A model generated the notes under the pieces. The model did not search any database, was not told the DNA's origin, and saw only the letters and a list, made by a program, of their open reading frames with translations. A stretch of 64,000 nt of DNA from Alteromonas sp. CI.11.F.A3 (GTDB lineage Bacteria > Pseudomonadota > Gammaproteobacteria > Enterobacterales > Alteromonadaceae): positions 4,154,001 through 4,218,000 of the forward strand of contig NZ_CP136708.1 of assembly GCF_032925565.1 (NCBI RefSeq), in the 5' to 3' direction. This document shows, in pieces, positions 30,375 to 42,425 of this stretch. Positions within the stretch are counted from its first letter, which is position 1. Every line of letters begins with the position of its first letter. Both the position numbers and the translations under genes were made by a program.

Positions 30375-31094
30375 TTAGCCCCCTTCAAGCATCGCGCCCA
30401 CCAGCCCCACCAAGAAGCCGAGTATAGCGCCTAGTGGCGGTAACCAATGGTTTTCCATACGAATACCTGGGGCGATGTCTTGAAATACAGAATACAAAAT
30501 TCCCCCCGCAGCAAATAGCATAATGCCACTCATGATGACGGGAAAATCTGCCAAATAATAAAACCCTATCACACTCATGAGCGGCCCAAGCAAGCTCATT
30601 AGTACAAAAATCCAAATAAGCTTAGTGCTGCGGTTTTTATTCGTTGGGGTCATTTCACGATAAGCATTGAACCCTTCCGGTAAATTCTGTACCGCAATTA
30701 ACACACCTAACAACATAGTACCGCCACCTAATGCAGCAGTGGTGCCTAGTGCCACAGACTCTGGCACAAAATCACTTAACATGGCGGCAAGTTGGCTGCC
30801 TGCGGTTTTCTTCTTAGCCAAATAGATATCCAACGCCATGAAGGCAAGTGCCCCGCCGATAAAGCAGCTACACGCCATTAGTACCGATACGTCTTCAATA
30901 CCCTCAGGCACTAATACTAAAGCAACCGCTGAAATTAATGCGCCAGCGCCCAACGCAAGAATACCGTGTCGTAATTCTTGTTCTAACCACTTAGGGCGCA
31001 AACCTTTCATCTTAGATAATAGCGCACCAGCTGGCATGGCTAGCCCAGCTAACGTGGCCACAATAATCAAATTTACAATATCGGGGTCTTGCAT
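30375..31094 (-). CDS. ZIP-family metal transporter
   Basis: About 239 residues with about eight membrane segments. The ZIP metal-binding helices are visible: FVPESVALGTTAALGG and AVQNLPEGFNAYREM (the H/N-x3-E pattern). ZIP proteins bring Zn or other divalent metals into the cytoplasm. The frame is open to 31157, but the ATG at 31094 has AGAGGGAGC 7 bases upstream and clears the terminator at 31165, so it is preferred. The gene is convergent with ispB. Confidence 0.85.
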   Translation of the reverse strand: MQDPDIVNLIIVATLAGLAMPAGALLSKMKGLRPKWLEQELRHGILALGAGALISAVALVLVPEGIEDVSVLMACSCFIGGALAFMALDIYLAKKKTAGSQLAAMLSDFVPESVALGTTAALGGGTMLLGVLIAVQNLPEGFNAYREMTPTNKNRSTKLIWIFVLMSLLGPLMSVIGFYYLADFPVIMSGIMLFAAGGILYSVFQDIAPGIRMENHWLPPLGAILGFLVGLVGAMLEGG

Positions 31095-31164
31095 GTTGGC
31101 TCCCTCTGCCTTGAGTTGTTCCGTTACTTGGCCTAACACTACTGGCAAAATGCTCAATATCCAT

Positions 31165-31199
31165 AAAAAAAGACAGCTCGAAATTGGCTGTCTTTTTTT
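31165..31199. terminator. Intrinsic terminator after pepQ
   Basis: A-run, GACAGC, loop of 9, GCTGTC, seven T. It lies past the pepQ stop and ahead of the ZIP gene on the minus strand. Confidence 0.88.
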
Positions 31200-31265
31200 G
31201 CTTAGCGCATCTATAAATTTTTAAGCCTTACGCTATTAATCATAGAGTAATGCGCCGCGATGAGA

Positions 31266-32591
<1,326 letters not shown>

Positions 32592-32780
32592 TCATTTAAG
32601 TTTTTTGATTTGCATGGCTAATTGGTCTTCTTCAATTAGCAAGGGGTTACCAGCCATTTCAATTGCGCTGGTACCAAGCTAGCGTCGCTACTACGCGAGA
32701 AGAGAAAAATATTAGCCATTGTCGTTAAGTGCGCTTGCTCTTACGTGCGCTTATGTTTAAGGCAAAGAGTGTACCACGAT

Positions 32781-32806
32781 AGCCGCTCGGCTTTCACCGA
32801 GCGGCT
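32781..32806. terminator. Hairpin downstream of slt
   Basis: Ten-base stem AGCCGCTCGG/CCGAGCGGCT with loop CTTTCA, 25 bases past the slt stop. No T-run on either side, so it may be a Rho-assisted end or mRNA 3' stabiliser. Confidence 0.45.
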
Positions 32807-32830
32807 TGTATAACTAGTTATTCATCGGCG

Positions 32831-34831
32831 CTAGCGAGGCGCCAATTGCAAGGTTCCCGTTACAGGATGGGTGCTCACTGCACTTGAAGAAGGAATAACA
32901 TCTCGAGTAAGCTGCGGAAACACATTTTTATTTTCCCCCAACTGATGCTCGTAAATATACTGATAAGCCAACACCGCTTTCACATAACTACGGGTTTCTT
33001 TGTAAGGAATATTCTCAATCCAAATATCCACTGGCAACGCTTCGCCGGCAGGTAACCATTCCAACACTTTACGCCAACCAGCGTTATACGATGCCGACAC
33101 CAATACCGGATTATTATCTAGCTTATCGCCTAAATAACGCAAATATTGCACGCCGTAGTCGAGGTTATTCTCAACTTGAAACAAGGTATTTCGACTCACT
33201 TTCTCTTTAGCCAAATACTGCGCTGTACCTGGCATAAGTTGCATTAAGCCTGCCGCGCCCACCGGCGATACCGCATCTACCATGAACGAACTTTCACGAC
33301 GGGCAATTGCCATAGCAAACGCTTTTGATACGTCGTAGGTTTCACTCTTTTCACTGAACTGTGACTCGAACGCCAAGGGGAAGCGACGTTCAACATCGTC
33401 CCAATAACCACTTTTAGCGAAACTGATGATGGCTTGGTCGTATATCCCCCACTCGTAAGCCAACACACCGGCGTCTGTTACTTGTGAGTCGGGTAAATTC
33501 GACAATAAATAGCGCCACTCTCGACGCGCTTCGGTTGAACGTTCTAAACGGTAAAACTCCATCGCTCGTTGGGTAGCTGGGGTATTGGCAATGGCTTGCA
33601 CCGCACTTTGTACCCGAGGCGCTGGCGTATGAGACAAATTTGGCTGGCTATTAATACGGGCACTGGCCATAAAGCCATAATAATTGCGCTCATTGGCTAG
33701 CTGCTGATACATCACCGTGGCCTGCATCACATTCCCTAGTTCTTCGAGGGCGCGCGCTTTCCAGTACCGGTAGTTTTCTTCTTGCTGAAGTTCAGGGCTG
33801 GCGGCATCGATGACATCCACTACACGCTGCCATTGCTTGGCGCGAAGCAAAAACGACACATGCCATAATTTCACATCATCGCTAGCACCTGCGATATCGG
33901 CCTTATCTAACCATTCATGGGCTTCAGGCAAAAAGTCGAGCGTGGCACTTAGCGCGATAGCACGCTGTATAATATGTAGTTCAGGCACGGAAAAAATGTT
34001 TTTCGGGGCATAAGTATTGTATGCCTTCATCGCCGCTCTAGGGTTTCTCCACGCCAGCTTTTCAATTCCCCAGGTTAGAATTTCAGCTTCGTTATGCTTG
34101 TGCTTCATAGGAAACAGACGAGTTCGATTAACTAAACTTACATCACGTGATACCGATGACCACGCATCAGCTAAATACTGATGACTGGTGGGCAATTGGC
34201 GTTTTAAATAAGGAATAATACGGCGGTTATCTTCTTTCGCTGCAATGGCTATACGCTTAACTACTTTGTCTGGCGTCATGAGGCCATTACTTCGCCACTT
34301 TGCAAATAATGGGTCGCATTCATCGGGCTGTGATTGACCGCTATACCAAAGTGGGTCTACATCGGTTAGCACAGGTTTAGGATCGTCGGTACGTTTTAAC
34401 TTGTAACCTAACGCTTGGCAGGTAAGTTTGGCCCCCATGCCATTTCGATAGCTGTCTAAAAACGCATTTTCGTGACCACGAGAGGCTAGGTAATTTAACC
34501 AGCGATAGCGCAAACCATAACTAACCGGTTGCCCCGCGTAATCCTCTAAGAATTGTTCTACTTCACGCTGGGTTTTAAGCGACATGGTGCGTTCTAATCG
34601 CAAACGAAGTAGGTACGGATAAAGAGGGTAATTCGCCAACCCGTAAATTTCTGCGTCTAAATCTTCTAAACGTCTTTTCGGTAATGTACGCAGGCTCTTT
34701 TCTAACATTAAGAAACGAGCTCGCTCATCGGCGTAGATGTCATCAGGGAATAGCGGAGAAACTTGCGCATGACTGAGTTGAAAGCAGCTTGAAATAGCTA
34801 CCAATGTGAAAACGTGAAACGACTTGTGCAT
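32831..34831 (-). CDS. slt: Soluble lytic murein transglycosylase
   Basis: About 666 residues: signal peptide (MHKSFHVFTLVAISSCFQLSHA), a long superhelix of short helices, and a C-terminal SLT domain with the catalytic Glu in ARRESSFM, then VSPVGAAGLMQLMPGTAQ and VSASYNAGWRKV. It cuts glycan strands to anhydro-muropeptides in the periplasm. The frame is open to 34921, but the ATG at 34831 starts the signal peptide. Length is close to E. coli Slt70. Confidence 0.94.
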   Translation of the reverse strand: MHKSFHVFTLVAISSCFQLSHAQVSPLFPDDIYADERARFLMLEKSLRTLPKRRLEDLDAEIYGLANYPLYPYLLRLRLERTMSLKTQREVEQFLEDYAGQPVSYGLRYRWLNYLASRGHENAFLDSYRNGMGAKLTCQALGYKLKRTDDPKPVLTDVDPLWYSGQSQPDECDPLFAKWRSNGLMTPDKVVKRIAIAAKEDNRRIIPYLKRQLPTSHQYLADAWSSVSRDVSLVNRTRLFPMKHKHNEAEILTWGIEKLAWRNPRAAMKAYNTYAPKNIFSVPELHIIQRAIALSATLDFLPEAHEWLDKADIAGASDDVKLWHVSFLLRAKQWQRVVDVIDAASPELQQEENYRYWKARALEELGNVMQATVMYQQLANERNYYGFMASARINSQPNLSHTPAPRVQSAVQAIANTPATQRAMEFYRLERSTEARREWRYLLSNLPDSQVTDAGVLAYEWGIYDQAIISFAKSGYWDDVERRFPLAFESQFSEKSETYDVSKAFAMAIARRESSFMVDAVSPVGAAGLMQLMPGTAQYLAKEKVSRNTLFQVENNLDYGVQYLRYLGDKLDNNPVLVSASYNAGWRKVLEWLPAGEALPVDIWIENIPYKETRSYVKAVLAYQYIYEHQLGENKNVFPQLTRDVIPSSSAVSTHPVTGTLQLAPR

Positions 34832-35343
34832 AGGTAACCGCTTGAAGAGCGTTACCGCTGTTGAAAGAAAACTTACACCTACTTTATTCGACACAATGTG
34901 AACTCCTACCCCTTGTTGCATTCAAACACACCAGAGTTGGTGTAATTATAGAACGATGCTTGCTTGAAAGCCGATAAATTATCGGCGTGGCTCCATGCCA
35001 CAGAAGTAAAAAAGTGCCAGCGCTGTTAGTTATACCTTACAAACATTAATGCCATGATTGTAGATTATTCTTATGCTGGATTGGCGCTTTGCGTCAATAG
35101 TGCCCATTATACAAACACTATTATTGAAATCGAGCTTGATTTTCAATGAATGGCCACCATTTTTAACAATTGAAACACTCGTTTGAATTTTTCATTGATA
35201 TTTTGTTTAAGTTTAGTTAAAAAGCTAGCCACCCTAATGCATTAGTGTTGTGGTACGACCAGAATGTATGATTGGTTTATACGCTTATAGCGAATGGTTA
35301 GATTGCTTCACTAATATCCCGGCCAACGCCGAAGGAGATGATA
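34832..35343. other. Spacer between divergent slt and fadB
   Basis: About 510 bases without a gene. It should hold the slt and fadBA promoters. A PsrA-type box lies at 35172-35185. A short TGGC/GCCA hairpin lies near 34990. Nothing else is recognisable. Confidence 0.55.
35172..35185. promoter_or_regulatory. PsrA-type operator ahead of fadBA
   Basis: GAAACACTCGTTTG fits the inverted-repeat pattern GAAAC-N4-GTTTG of PsrA, the fatty-acid-responsive TetR repressor of beta-oxidation genes in pseudomonads and Alteromonadales. It lies about 160 bases ahead of fadB. No FadR-type site is seen. Binding is inferred from motif only. Confidence 0.5.
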
Positions 35344-37494
35344 ATGATATACACAGGCAAGAGTCTATCCGTCAGTCTGTTAGATGACGGCTTTGCTGAA
35401 CTGGTATTTGATGCCGAAGGTTCAGTAAACAAGTTCGATCGCCAAACCGTGACCGAGCTTGATGAAGCAACCCAAGCACTGCTTAAAGAAAGCGGTGTTA
35501 AAGGCTTAGTAGTACGCAGCGCAAAATCTGCATTTATTGTAGGTGCTGATATCACCGAATTTACCGGCTTATTCGCGATGGATGAAGCCGAAGTACTAAA
35601 CTGGGTAGCAAACACATCTCAAGTGTTTGACCGCTTCGAAGATTTGCCTTTCCCTACCGTTGCTGCCATTAACGGTTTCGCACTGGGCGGCGGCTGTGAA
35701 ATGACACTAGCCTGTGACCTTCGCGTTGCAGATACAACAGCTTCTATTGGCCTACCAGAAGTTAAACTAGGCATAATGCCTGGCTTTGGTGGCACAGTAC
35801 GTTTACCTCGTTTGATTGGTGCTGATAACGCACTAGAGTGGATGACTACGGGTAAAGATCGCAAAGGCGCGAAAGCCCTTGCTGAAGGCGCCGTTGACGC
35901 CGTAGTTGCACCTGAGTCATTACGTGACAGCGCGCTTTCTATGCTGAAAGATGCAGTAGATGGTAAGTTTAAATGGGAAGCACGTCGTGCTCAGAAAAAA
36001 GCCCCATTACAACTGAACAAAAACGAAGCCATGATGAGCTTTTCTACGGCGCAAGCTATGGTATTTGCCCAAGCAGGCAAACACTACCCTGCTCCGCACA
36101 AAATGGTAGAAACCGTTCAAAAAGCCGCTGGCCTTGACCGCGACGGCGCACTTAAGCTTGAGAACGAAGGCTTTGTAGCCCTAACTAAAACCGATGCAGC
36201 GCAAGCGCAAATTGGTATTTTCCTAGCCGACCAGCTAGTAAAAGGCAAAGGTAAGAAACAAGCTAAAGCTGCCACAAAAGATGTAAAACTTAATGCCGTA
36301 CTGGGTGCAGGTATTATGGGTGGCGGTATTGCGTATCAAAGTGCTGTTAAAGGCATGCCAGTGATAATGAAAGACATTAACACTGATGCACTAGACCTAG
36401 GCTTAAACGAAGCCGCCAATATTCTTGGTAAAGGTATGCAGCGCGGTAAAGTTGATGCCAAAACCATGGCAAAAACCCTTAACGCTATTACGCCTACCCT
36501 TGACTACAACACGCTTAAAGACGCAGACCTTGTGATTGAAGCGGTTGTTGAAAACCCGAAAGTAAAAGGCATAGTGCTTAAAGAAGTAGAAGACGTAGTG
36601 GCCGATGACGCTATCATCTGTTCTAACACCTCTACTATTTCAATTAACCAACTAGCGAAAAGCTTAGACAAGCCAGAACGCTTCTGTGGTATGCACTTCT
36701 TTAACCCAGTACACCGCATGCCATTGGTAGAAATTATTCGTGGTGAAAACACCTCGGAAGACACTATCAATGCCGTAGTGGCAACCACACTTCGCATGGG
36801 TAAAACCCCTATCGTAGTTAACGATTGCCCAGGGTTCTTAGTGAACCGCGTATTGTTCCCTTACTTTGCAGGCTTTAGTAAGTTGCTAATAGATGGCGCT
36901 GATTTTGTTGCCGTTGATAAAGTAATGGAGAAACAGTTCGGCTGGCCAATGGGCCCTGCTTACCTAATGGATGTTGTTGGTATTGATACTGGCGACCATG
37001 CTGCAGACGTTATGGCTGCGGGTATTCCAGAGCGTATGGCACGTATTGGCGACGACCCAGTAACTGTGCTTTATAAAGAAAAACGCTTAGGCCAGAAAAA
37101 TGGCAAAGGCTTTTATAACTACGGTAAAGACAAGCGCGGCAAGCCTACCAAAGTGGCCGCTGAAGAAGCGTATAGCTTGCTTGCTCCTATTACTGCCGAT
37201 ACCAAAGACTTCGACGCGCAAGATATTATTGCACGCTTGATGATCCCTATGGCTAACGAAGCAATTCGTTGCCTAGAAGAAGGCATTGTAGGTACTGCAG
37301 CTGAAGCAGATATGGCCTTACTTTACGGTTTAGGCTTCCCTCCATTCCGCGGTGGTGTATTCCGCTGGATTGAAACAATGGGATTAGCGAACTTTGTCGA
37401 ACTAGCCGACAAATACGCCAGTCTTGGCCCGATTTACCAAATTTCAGATGGCGTTCGCAAGATGGCCGCTGAAGGTAAATCTTACTTCGCTTAA
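35344..37494 (+). CDS. fadB: Fatty-acid oxidation complex alpha subunit
   Basis: 716 residues: enoyl-CoA hydratase domain first ([49 protein letters not shown]), then 3-hydroxyacyl-CoA dehydrogenase with the NAD motif [13 protein letters not shown] and [14 protein letters not shown]. The ATG at 35344 has AAGGAG 6 bases upstream; another in-frame ATG lies at 35338. It forms the alpha2-beta2 complex with FadA, 18 bases downstream. Confidence 0.97.
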   Translation: MIYTGKSLSVSLLDDGFAELVFDAEGSVNKFDRQTVTELDEATQALLKESGVKGLVVRSAKSAFIVGADITEFTGLFAMDEAEVLNWVANTSQVFDRFEDLPFPTVAAINGFALGGGCEMTLACDLRVADTTASIGLPEVKLGIMPGFGGTVRLPRLIGADNALEWMTTGKDRKGAKALAEGAVDAVVAPESLRDSALSMLKDAVDGKFKWEARRAQKKAPLQLNKNEAMMSFSTAQAMVFAQAGKHYPAPHKMVETVQKAAGLDRDGALKLENEGFVALTKTDAAQAQIGIFLADQLVKGKGKKQAKAATKDVKLNAVLGAGIMGGGIAYQSAVKGMPVIMKDINTDALDLGLNEAANILGKGMQRGKVDAKTMAKTLNAITPTLDYNTLKDADLVIEAVVENPKVKGIVLKEVEDVVADDAIICSNTSTISINQLAKSLDKPERFCGMHFFNPVHRMPLVEIIRGENTSEDTINAVVATTLRMGKTPIVVNDCPGFLVNRVLFPYFAGFSKLLIDGADFVAVDKVMEKQFGWPMGPAYLMDVVGIDTGDHAADVMAAGIPERMARIGDDPVTVLYKEKRLGQKNGKGFYNYGKDKRGKPTKVAAEEAYSLLAPITADTKDFDAQDIIARLMIPMANEAIRCLEEGIVGTAAEADMALLYGLGFPPFRGGVFRWIETMGLANFVELADKYASLGPIYQISDGVRKMAAEGKSYFA

Positions 37495-38676
<1,182 letters not shown>

Positions 38677-38697
38677 TTAGTTAAATACGTTTTGTTG

Positions 38698-38720
38698 AAA
38701 GGGCCTTCGGGCCCTTTTTT
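38698..38720 (+). terminator. Intrinsic terminator of fadBA
   Basis: AAAGGGC, CTTCGG-type loop, GCCCTTTTTT. It also lies close to the 3' end of the convergent integrase gene. Confidence 0.9.
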
Positions 38721-38758
38721 GTTAATTAGCTTTAACGTTTAATGCTTTTAAAAAAATA

Positions 38759-39727
38759 CTATTTTAAAACACGGGAAAGCGGGCTAACTACCCCCTGCGC
38801 GCCCTGTTGCAATACATGCGTGTAAATTTGGGTGGTTTTCACATCAGAATGACCAAGCTGCGTTTGCACCGTGCGGATGTCGGCCCCCGACTGTAAAAGG
38901 TGAGTAGCAAACGAATGCCGTAAGGTATGCGGCGTAACCTTCTTTTTAAGCCCGCATGCATTGGCAGTATTTCTTATTGCTTTTTGTATGCTTGATTCAT
39001 CAATATGATGTCGACGCACTTTTTTATTCTCGGGATCAACCGATAAACGGGAAGAGGGAAAAAGATAATGCCAGCCTAGCTCTTTAGGCGCATTTTGATA
39101 TTTTACACGTAAACGATGAGGTAAATATACCCCCTGATAATTAGGGTTATCTAAATCAGCGATGAGGTAATTTTCAACCATACTTATTTGCCGAGTAAGC
39201 CCAGGCTTGAGCTCTGCGGCTAACGTAACAACACGATGCTTTCCACCTTTTCCATCCCAAATTCGAATAGCGTTATAATCGAAATCGATGTCTTTCACCC
39301 GTAACCGAACCGCTTCCATTAAACGCAAACCGCTTCCATACAGCAATGAAATAGGTAACTTTAAATGAGCGGGAAGTTGAGTAAAAAGCGAGACTACTTC
39401 GTCTTGCGTAAGCACAACAGGCAGCTTGGCCTGCCTGCGGCTTGCAACGAAATCAAGATTTAAAGAAAGCGGTTTTTCTAGAATGTCTCGATATAGAAAT
39501 GCCAACGCATTGAGTGCACTCGCCTGCGTGGCTGGCGCCACATTCTTTATATTCACTAAGTGAGATAGAAACAACTCTACCTCTTTATCGCCCATCTCGG
39601 CAGGATGCTTAGTATTGTGAAAGCGTATATAACTAATAATCCACCCGCTATAAAGCTGGATAGAGCGCTTGGCATAACGGCGATTTCGCATGTGTTGAAT
39701 CACCATTTGCATAAACATCGACTTCAT
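38759..39727 (-). CDS. intI: Integron integrase (tyrosine recombinase)
   Basis: 322 residues with all catalytic residues: Arg135 (GSGLRLMEAVRLR), His267 and Arg270 (TPHTLRHSFATH), His293 (LGHSDVKTT) and Tyr302 (IYTHV). The extra integron-specific segment lies at about 203-243 (LPHRLRVKYQNAPKELGWHY, DPENKKVRRHHIDE), which separates IntI from XerC/D. It has no frameshift and should be active. It excises and inserts cassettes by recombining folded single-stranded attC with attI. It is transcribed away from the array. GAGAAG precedes the ATG. Confidence 0.97.
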   Translation of the reverse strand: MKSMFMQMVIQHMRNRRYAKRSIQLYSGWIISYIRFHNTKHPAEMGDKEVELFLSHLVNIKNVAPATQASALNALAFLYRDILEKPLSLNLDFVASRRQAKLPVVLTQDEVVSLFTQLPAHLKLPISLLYGSGLRLMEAVRLRVKDIDFDYNAIRIWDGKGGKHRVVTLAAELKPGLTRQISMVENYLIADLDNPNYQGVYLPHRLRVKYQNAPKELGWHYLFPSSRLSVDPENKKVRRHHIDESSIQKAIRNTANACGLKKKVTPHTLRHSFATHLLQSGADIRTVQTQLGHSDVKTTQIYTHVLQQGAQGVVSPLSRVLK

Positions 39728-39953
39728 TTTTACTTCTCATATTTAACTGTAATTACATACAGCATTACGATTTTTTGATACGACGTAAAATAAAAAGGAA
39801 GAATTCCGTACTTAAGTACAGTGTTTTCAGATACAAAGTGTAGGATATTGATATAAGTTAACTTACGTGCGAAAGTTGAAACATTATTAGCGTGATATAT
39901 GGAAATTTTCCGCCTTGCATAAAGGATTTTTTCCGTACACTAAATTGTTATAT
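39728..39953 (+). other. attI primary recombination site with intI promoter region
   Basis: The core GTTATAT at 39947-39953 is the exact complement of the R'' box ATATAAC of the first cassette, which fixes the recombination point between 39947 and 39948. The region also holds a 12-base palindrome (GTACTTAAGTAC, 39808-39819) and the word GTGTTTTCAG at 39821, repeated at 39971 inside cassette 1. A cassette promoter must lie here but I cannot assign its -35 and -10. Confidence 0.75.
39747..39762. promoter_or_regulatory. LexA (SOS) box of intI
   Basis: CTGTAATTACATACAG matches the CTGT-N8-ACAG consensus perfectly. It starts 19 bases upstream of the intI start codon. Many integron integrases are repressed by LexA, so cassette shuffling here should rise after DNA damage. 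Confidence 0.85.
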
Positions 39954-39993
39954 TGCTAAATGAATTCAGTGTGTTTTCAGCTTTGGAGAATAA

Positions 39994-40479
39994 ATGAAAA
40001 AGGGACTTACAGATATATTTGAAGTTGATTCAGTAGCAAAGACTCTAGCCCTTTGTGTGCTTACTATTGGCGCATATTTAATATATAAGCTTTATCAATT
40101 CTCAAACAGTATTAATCAAAAGACCGAACACAGAATACCCAATGTTTTCATTGTAATAACCATTTTCTTATTCACTATATCTTTAGGTAGTTTAATTTAT
40201 GGCTTAGTTAACCTGAATGAGCCTACTATTTTAAGAAGCTCAATTGGTATTCATGTTGTCTCAAGTATTTTCGACGTTACTTGGATAATTATGGTACGTA
40301 ATCGTATTAATTTAATCGCGGGCTCTAATCGTGGTGATAAGCTTTGGTTAAACCCTTTTATTACGTCAATATTTCATGTGATTTATATGCAGTATAAAAT
40401 AAATCAAGGGTTGGCAACGTCGCAATATAACAAACAAATTATGGCAGGGACGCACAAACAACGTGCGCCCCATATTTGA
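39994..40479 (+). CDS. Cassette 1: three-helix membrane protein of unknown function
   Basis: 161 residues with membrane segments near 17-35 (LALCVLTIGAYLIYKLY), 50-72 and 82-100. TTTGGAGAATAA precedes the ATG. The last 16 codons are also attC sequence: GTHKQRAPHI is encoded by the attC arms, so the gene has run into, or evolved with, its recombination site. It is first after attI, where expression from the integron promoter should be highest. No family recognised with confidence. Confidence 0.75.
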   Translation: MKKGLTDIFEVDSVAKTLALCVLTIGAYLIYKLYQFSNSINQKTEHRIPNVFIVITIFLFTISLGSLIYGLVNLNEPTILRSSIGIHVVSSIFDVTWIIMVRNRINLIAGSNRGDKLWLNPFITSIFHVIYMQYKINQGLATSQYNKQIMAGTHKQRAPHI

Positions 40480-40488
40480 AGCGTTAGA
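40425..40488 (+). repeat. attC of cassette 1 (short, 64 bp)
   Basis: R'' ATATAAC, left arm GCAGGGACGC, right arm GTGCGCCCC, R' GTTAGAA. It lacks the long central stem of the other sites and overlaps the 3' end of the coding sequence. Confidence 0.85.
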
Positions 40489-40903
40489 AGGCGCCAGCCT
40501 AAACCTCGTTTGGCTTAATACAAATCTCAATGCAACTACCCTCACCTGCTTTCACCAACATCGCTCTGGCTTTTGGTGGTTTTAACTTCGCCGCATTGAC
40601 TTCAAAGGTCGCGCAATAGGCGATTTTCCGCCAAGTTCTTATTCTAGGCCAGCAAGCGCCATTGCGTTTACCAATTCAAATGGCGGCTTGCTTCAGCTAA
40701 ATCACCTACATCACTGCACTGGCATTTTGCTTGTTTGCTTTAGCAATCAATCGTATGCTGACTTCATTAGTTTTTAATAAAGCCAAAGGAATAGGCTCTG
40801 CTTCTAACAAAGCGCTTAAGCCTCTCCCTTCGGTCGCTGGGACGCCTATACGCGGGGCGGCTTCGCCAATTATGCCCCACGTATCTGCGCCCCTTAGCTT
40901 AAA
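40482..40903 (+). repeat. Cassette 2: gene-less family A unit, copy 1
   Basis: 422 bases from GTTAGAA to its attC. It opens with GGCGCCAGCCTAAACCTCG and carries several short hairpins, for example AGCAAGCGCCATT with AATGGCGGCTTGCT. No frame with a start and family features lies outside the attC, and short frames are not kept in copies 2 and 3. It is followed directly by two more copies. Confidence 0.9.
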
Positions 40904-40910
40904 GTTAGAA
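40802..40910 (+). repeat. attC of cassette 2
   Basis: R'' TTCTAAC and R' GTTAGAA; arms GCTGGGACGC and TCTGCGCCCC; central stem CGGGGCGGCTTCGCC. Confidence 0.92.
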
Positions 40911-41323
40911 GGCGCCAGCCTAAACCTCGTTTGACTCAATACAAATCTCAATGCAACTACCCTCACCTGCTTTCACCAGCATCGCTCTGGCTTTTGGTGG
41001 TTTTAACTTCGCCGCATTAACTTCGAAGGTCGCGCAATAGGCGCTTTACCGCCAAGTTATTGTTCTAGGCCAGCAAGCGCCATTGCATTTGGTAATTCAT
41101 AGAACGGCTTGCTTCAGCTAAATCACCTACATCACTGCACTGGCATTTTGCTTGTTTGTGTTAACAATCAATCGTATGCTGGCTTAATTAGTTTTTAATA
41201 AGACCAAAGGAACAGGCTCTGCTTCTAACAAAGCGCTTAAGCCACTCCCTCCGGTCGCTGGGACGCCTATACGCGGGGCGGCTTCGCCATTATGCCCCAC
41301 GCATCTGCGCCCCTTAGCTTAAA
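40904..41323 (+). repeat. Cassette 3: gene-less family A unit, copy 2
   Basis: 420 bases, very similar to copy 1 along its whole length including the non-attC part, with scattered substitutions. One substitution group weakens the right arm of the AGCAAGC hairpin. In-frame stops differ from copy 1, supporting a non-coding role. Confidence 0.9.
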
Positions 41324-41330
41324 GTTAGAA
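41223..41330 (+). repeat. attC of cassette 3
   Basis: R'' TTCTAAC, R' GTTAGAA, same arms and central stem as cassette 2. Confidence 0.92.
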
Positions 41331-41742
41331 GGCGTCAGCCTAAACTACGTTTGGCTTTATAAAAATATCAGTTCAATCGCCCTCACCTGCTGTTTCCAAC
41401 ATCGCCCAAGCATTGGTAGTTTTAATATCACCGCGCTTACTTTAAAGGTCGCGCAATAGGCGATTAATCGCCAAGTTCTTACTTCCTGCCAGCATGCGCC
41501 ATTGCGTTTGTTAGCTCAAAAGGCGGTTTGTTTCCTTCAAATCACCAACATCACATCGTTGGCATTTCGCTTGTTTGTGTTAACAATCAATCGTATGCTG
41601 ACTTTATTAGTTTTTAATTAGGCCAAAGGAACAGGCTCTGCTTCTAACAAAGCGCTTAAGCCTCTCCCTTCGGTCGCTGGGACGCCTATACGCGGGGCGG
41701 CTTCGCCATTATGCCCCACGCATCTGCGCCCCTTAGCTTAAA
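41324..41742 (+). repeat. Cassette 4: gene-less family A unit, copy 3
   Basis: 419 bases. The most diverged of the three, but its length and order of blocks are unchanged. It contains TGGCATTTCGC, a word also found in both family B units. Confidence 0.9.
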
Positions 41743-41749
41743 GTTATGC
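41642..41749 (+). repeat. attC of cassette 4
   Basis: R'' TTCTAAC, R' GTTATGC (start of next cassette), same arms as cassettes 2 and 3. Confidence 0.92.
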
Positions 41750-41887
41750 GGGGCTTACACTTGTATAAACCCAAAGTCATTTGGCTGGGTTTATCCTCAA
41801 TTGTAACAAGGTATTTGTATTGTCTTGAAATAACTCCTTTTTTGTTTTCTATTTGCATGTGTTGAAGTCATACTTTTAGGAAATTAT

Positions 41888-42307
41888 ATGTTCGAATGGA
41901 ATGGCGATAGAAAACAGCTTCTATCAGTGTTATGGATTTTTCTCTCAGTTAACTATATCTACTGCGACATATTTTCTCTTCACCACGCAGAGACGCTCAA
42001 AGGGTTTATTGCCGGCGAAATCGGAGGTATGAAGCTTACGGAAGAGTTTTTGCTTTCCTTTGCGTTTATCATGCAAATCCCCATGGCAATGATAGTTTTG
42101 TCACGGGTTTTGGTGTTTCGTATTAACAAGTATCTCAATATTGTTGCAGCTTTAATAACTGGCTCAATACAAAGCTACACCCTTTATATGGGCGGCACCC
42201 TTCACTATGTGTTTTTTAGTATTATAGAAATAAGTACCGCTATACTCATACTTTATCTAGCGGTCACGTGGCGCGAAGCGGATGCAGTTAAGAACCGCAC
42301 CGCATAA
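41888..42307 (+). CDS. Cassette 5: four-helix membrane protein, DUF6326-like
   Basis: 139 residues with four membrane segments. WIFLSVNYIYCDIFSLHH near the N-terminus, an Ile/Met-rich second helix and a final SIIEISTAILILYLAVTW resemble the DUF6326 family by memory. TTAGGAAATTAT precedes the ATG. A 145-base leader separates it from the cassette start. The stop codon lies inside the R'' box. Function unknown. Confidence 0.78.
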   Translation: MFEWNGDRKQLLSVLWIFLSVNYIYCDIFSLHHAETLKGFIAGEIGGMKLTEEFLLSFAFIMQIPMAMIVLSRVLVFRINKYLNIVAALITGSIQSYTLYMGGTLHYVFFSIIEISTAILILYLAVTWREADAVKNRTA

Positions 42308-42410
42308 CAAAAAAATCAAGTTCGCCCGCTGCGCGGGCTGGGACGCATACACGCAGGGCGGCTTCGCCATTATGCCCTGCGCGCCTGCGCCCCTTATTTA
42401 AAAGTTATGC
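42302..42410 (+). repeat. attC of cassette 5
   Basis: R'' GCATAAC, R' GTTATGC; arms CTGGGACGC and CTGCGCCCC; central stem with GGGCGGCTTCGCC. Confidence 0.93.
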
Positions 42411-42425
42411 CCTTCTGGAAAACGA

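Noticed and set aside
40706..40966. Open frames on both strands across the first family A attC (67 and 86 codons)
   Set aside because: They exist only because attC arms happen to lack stops, they cross a recombination site, and copies 2 and 3 break them.
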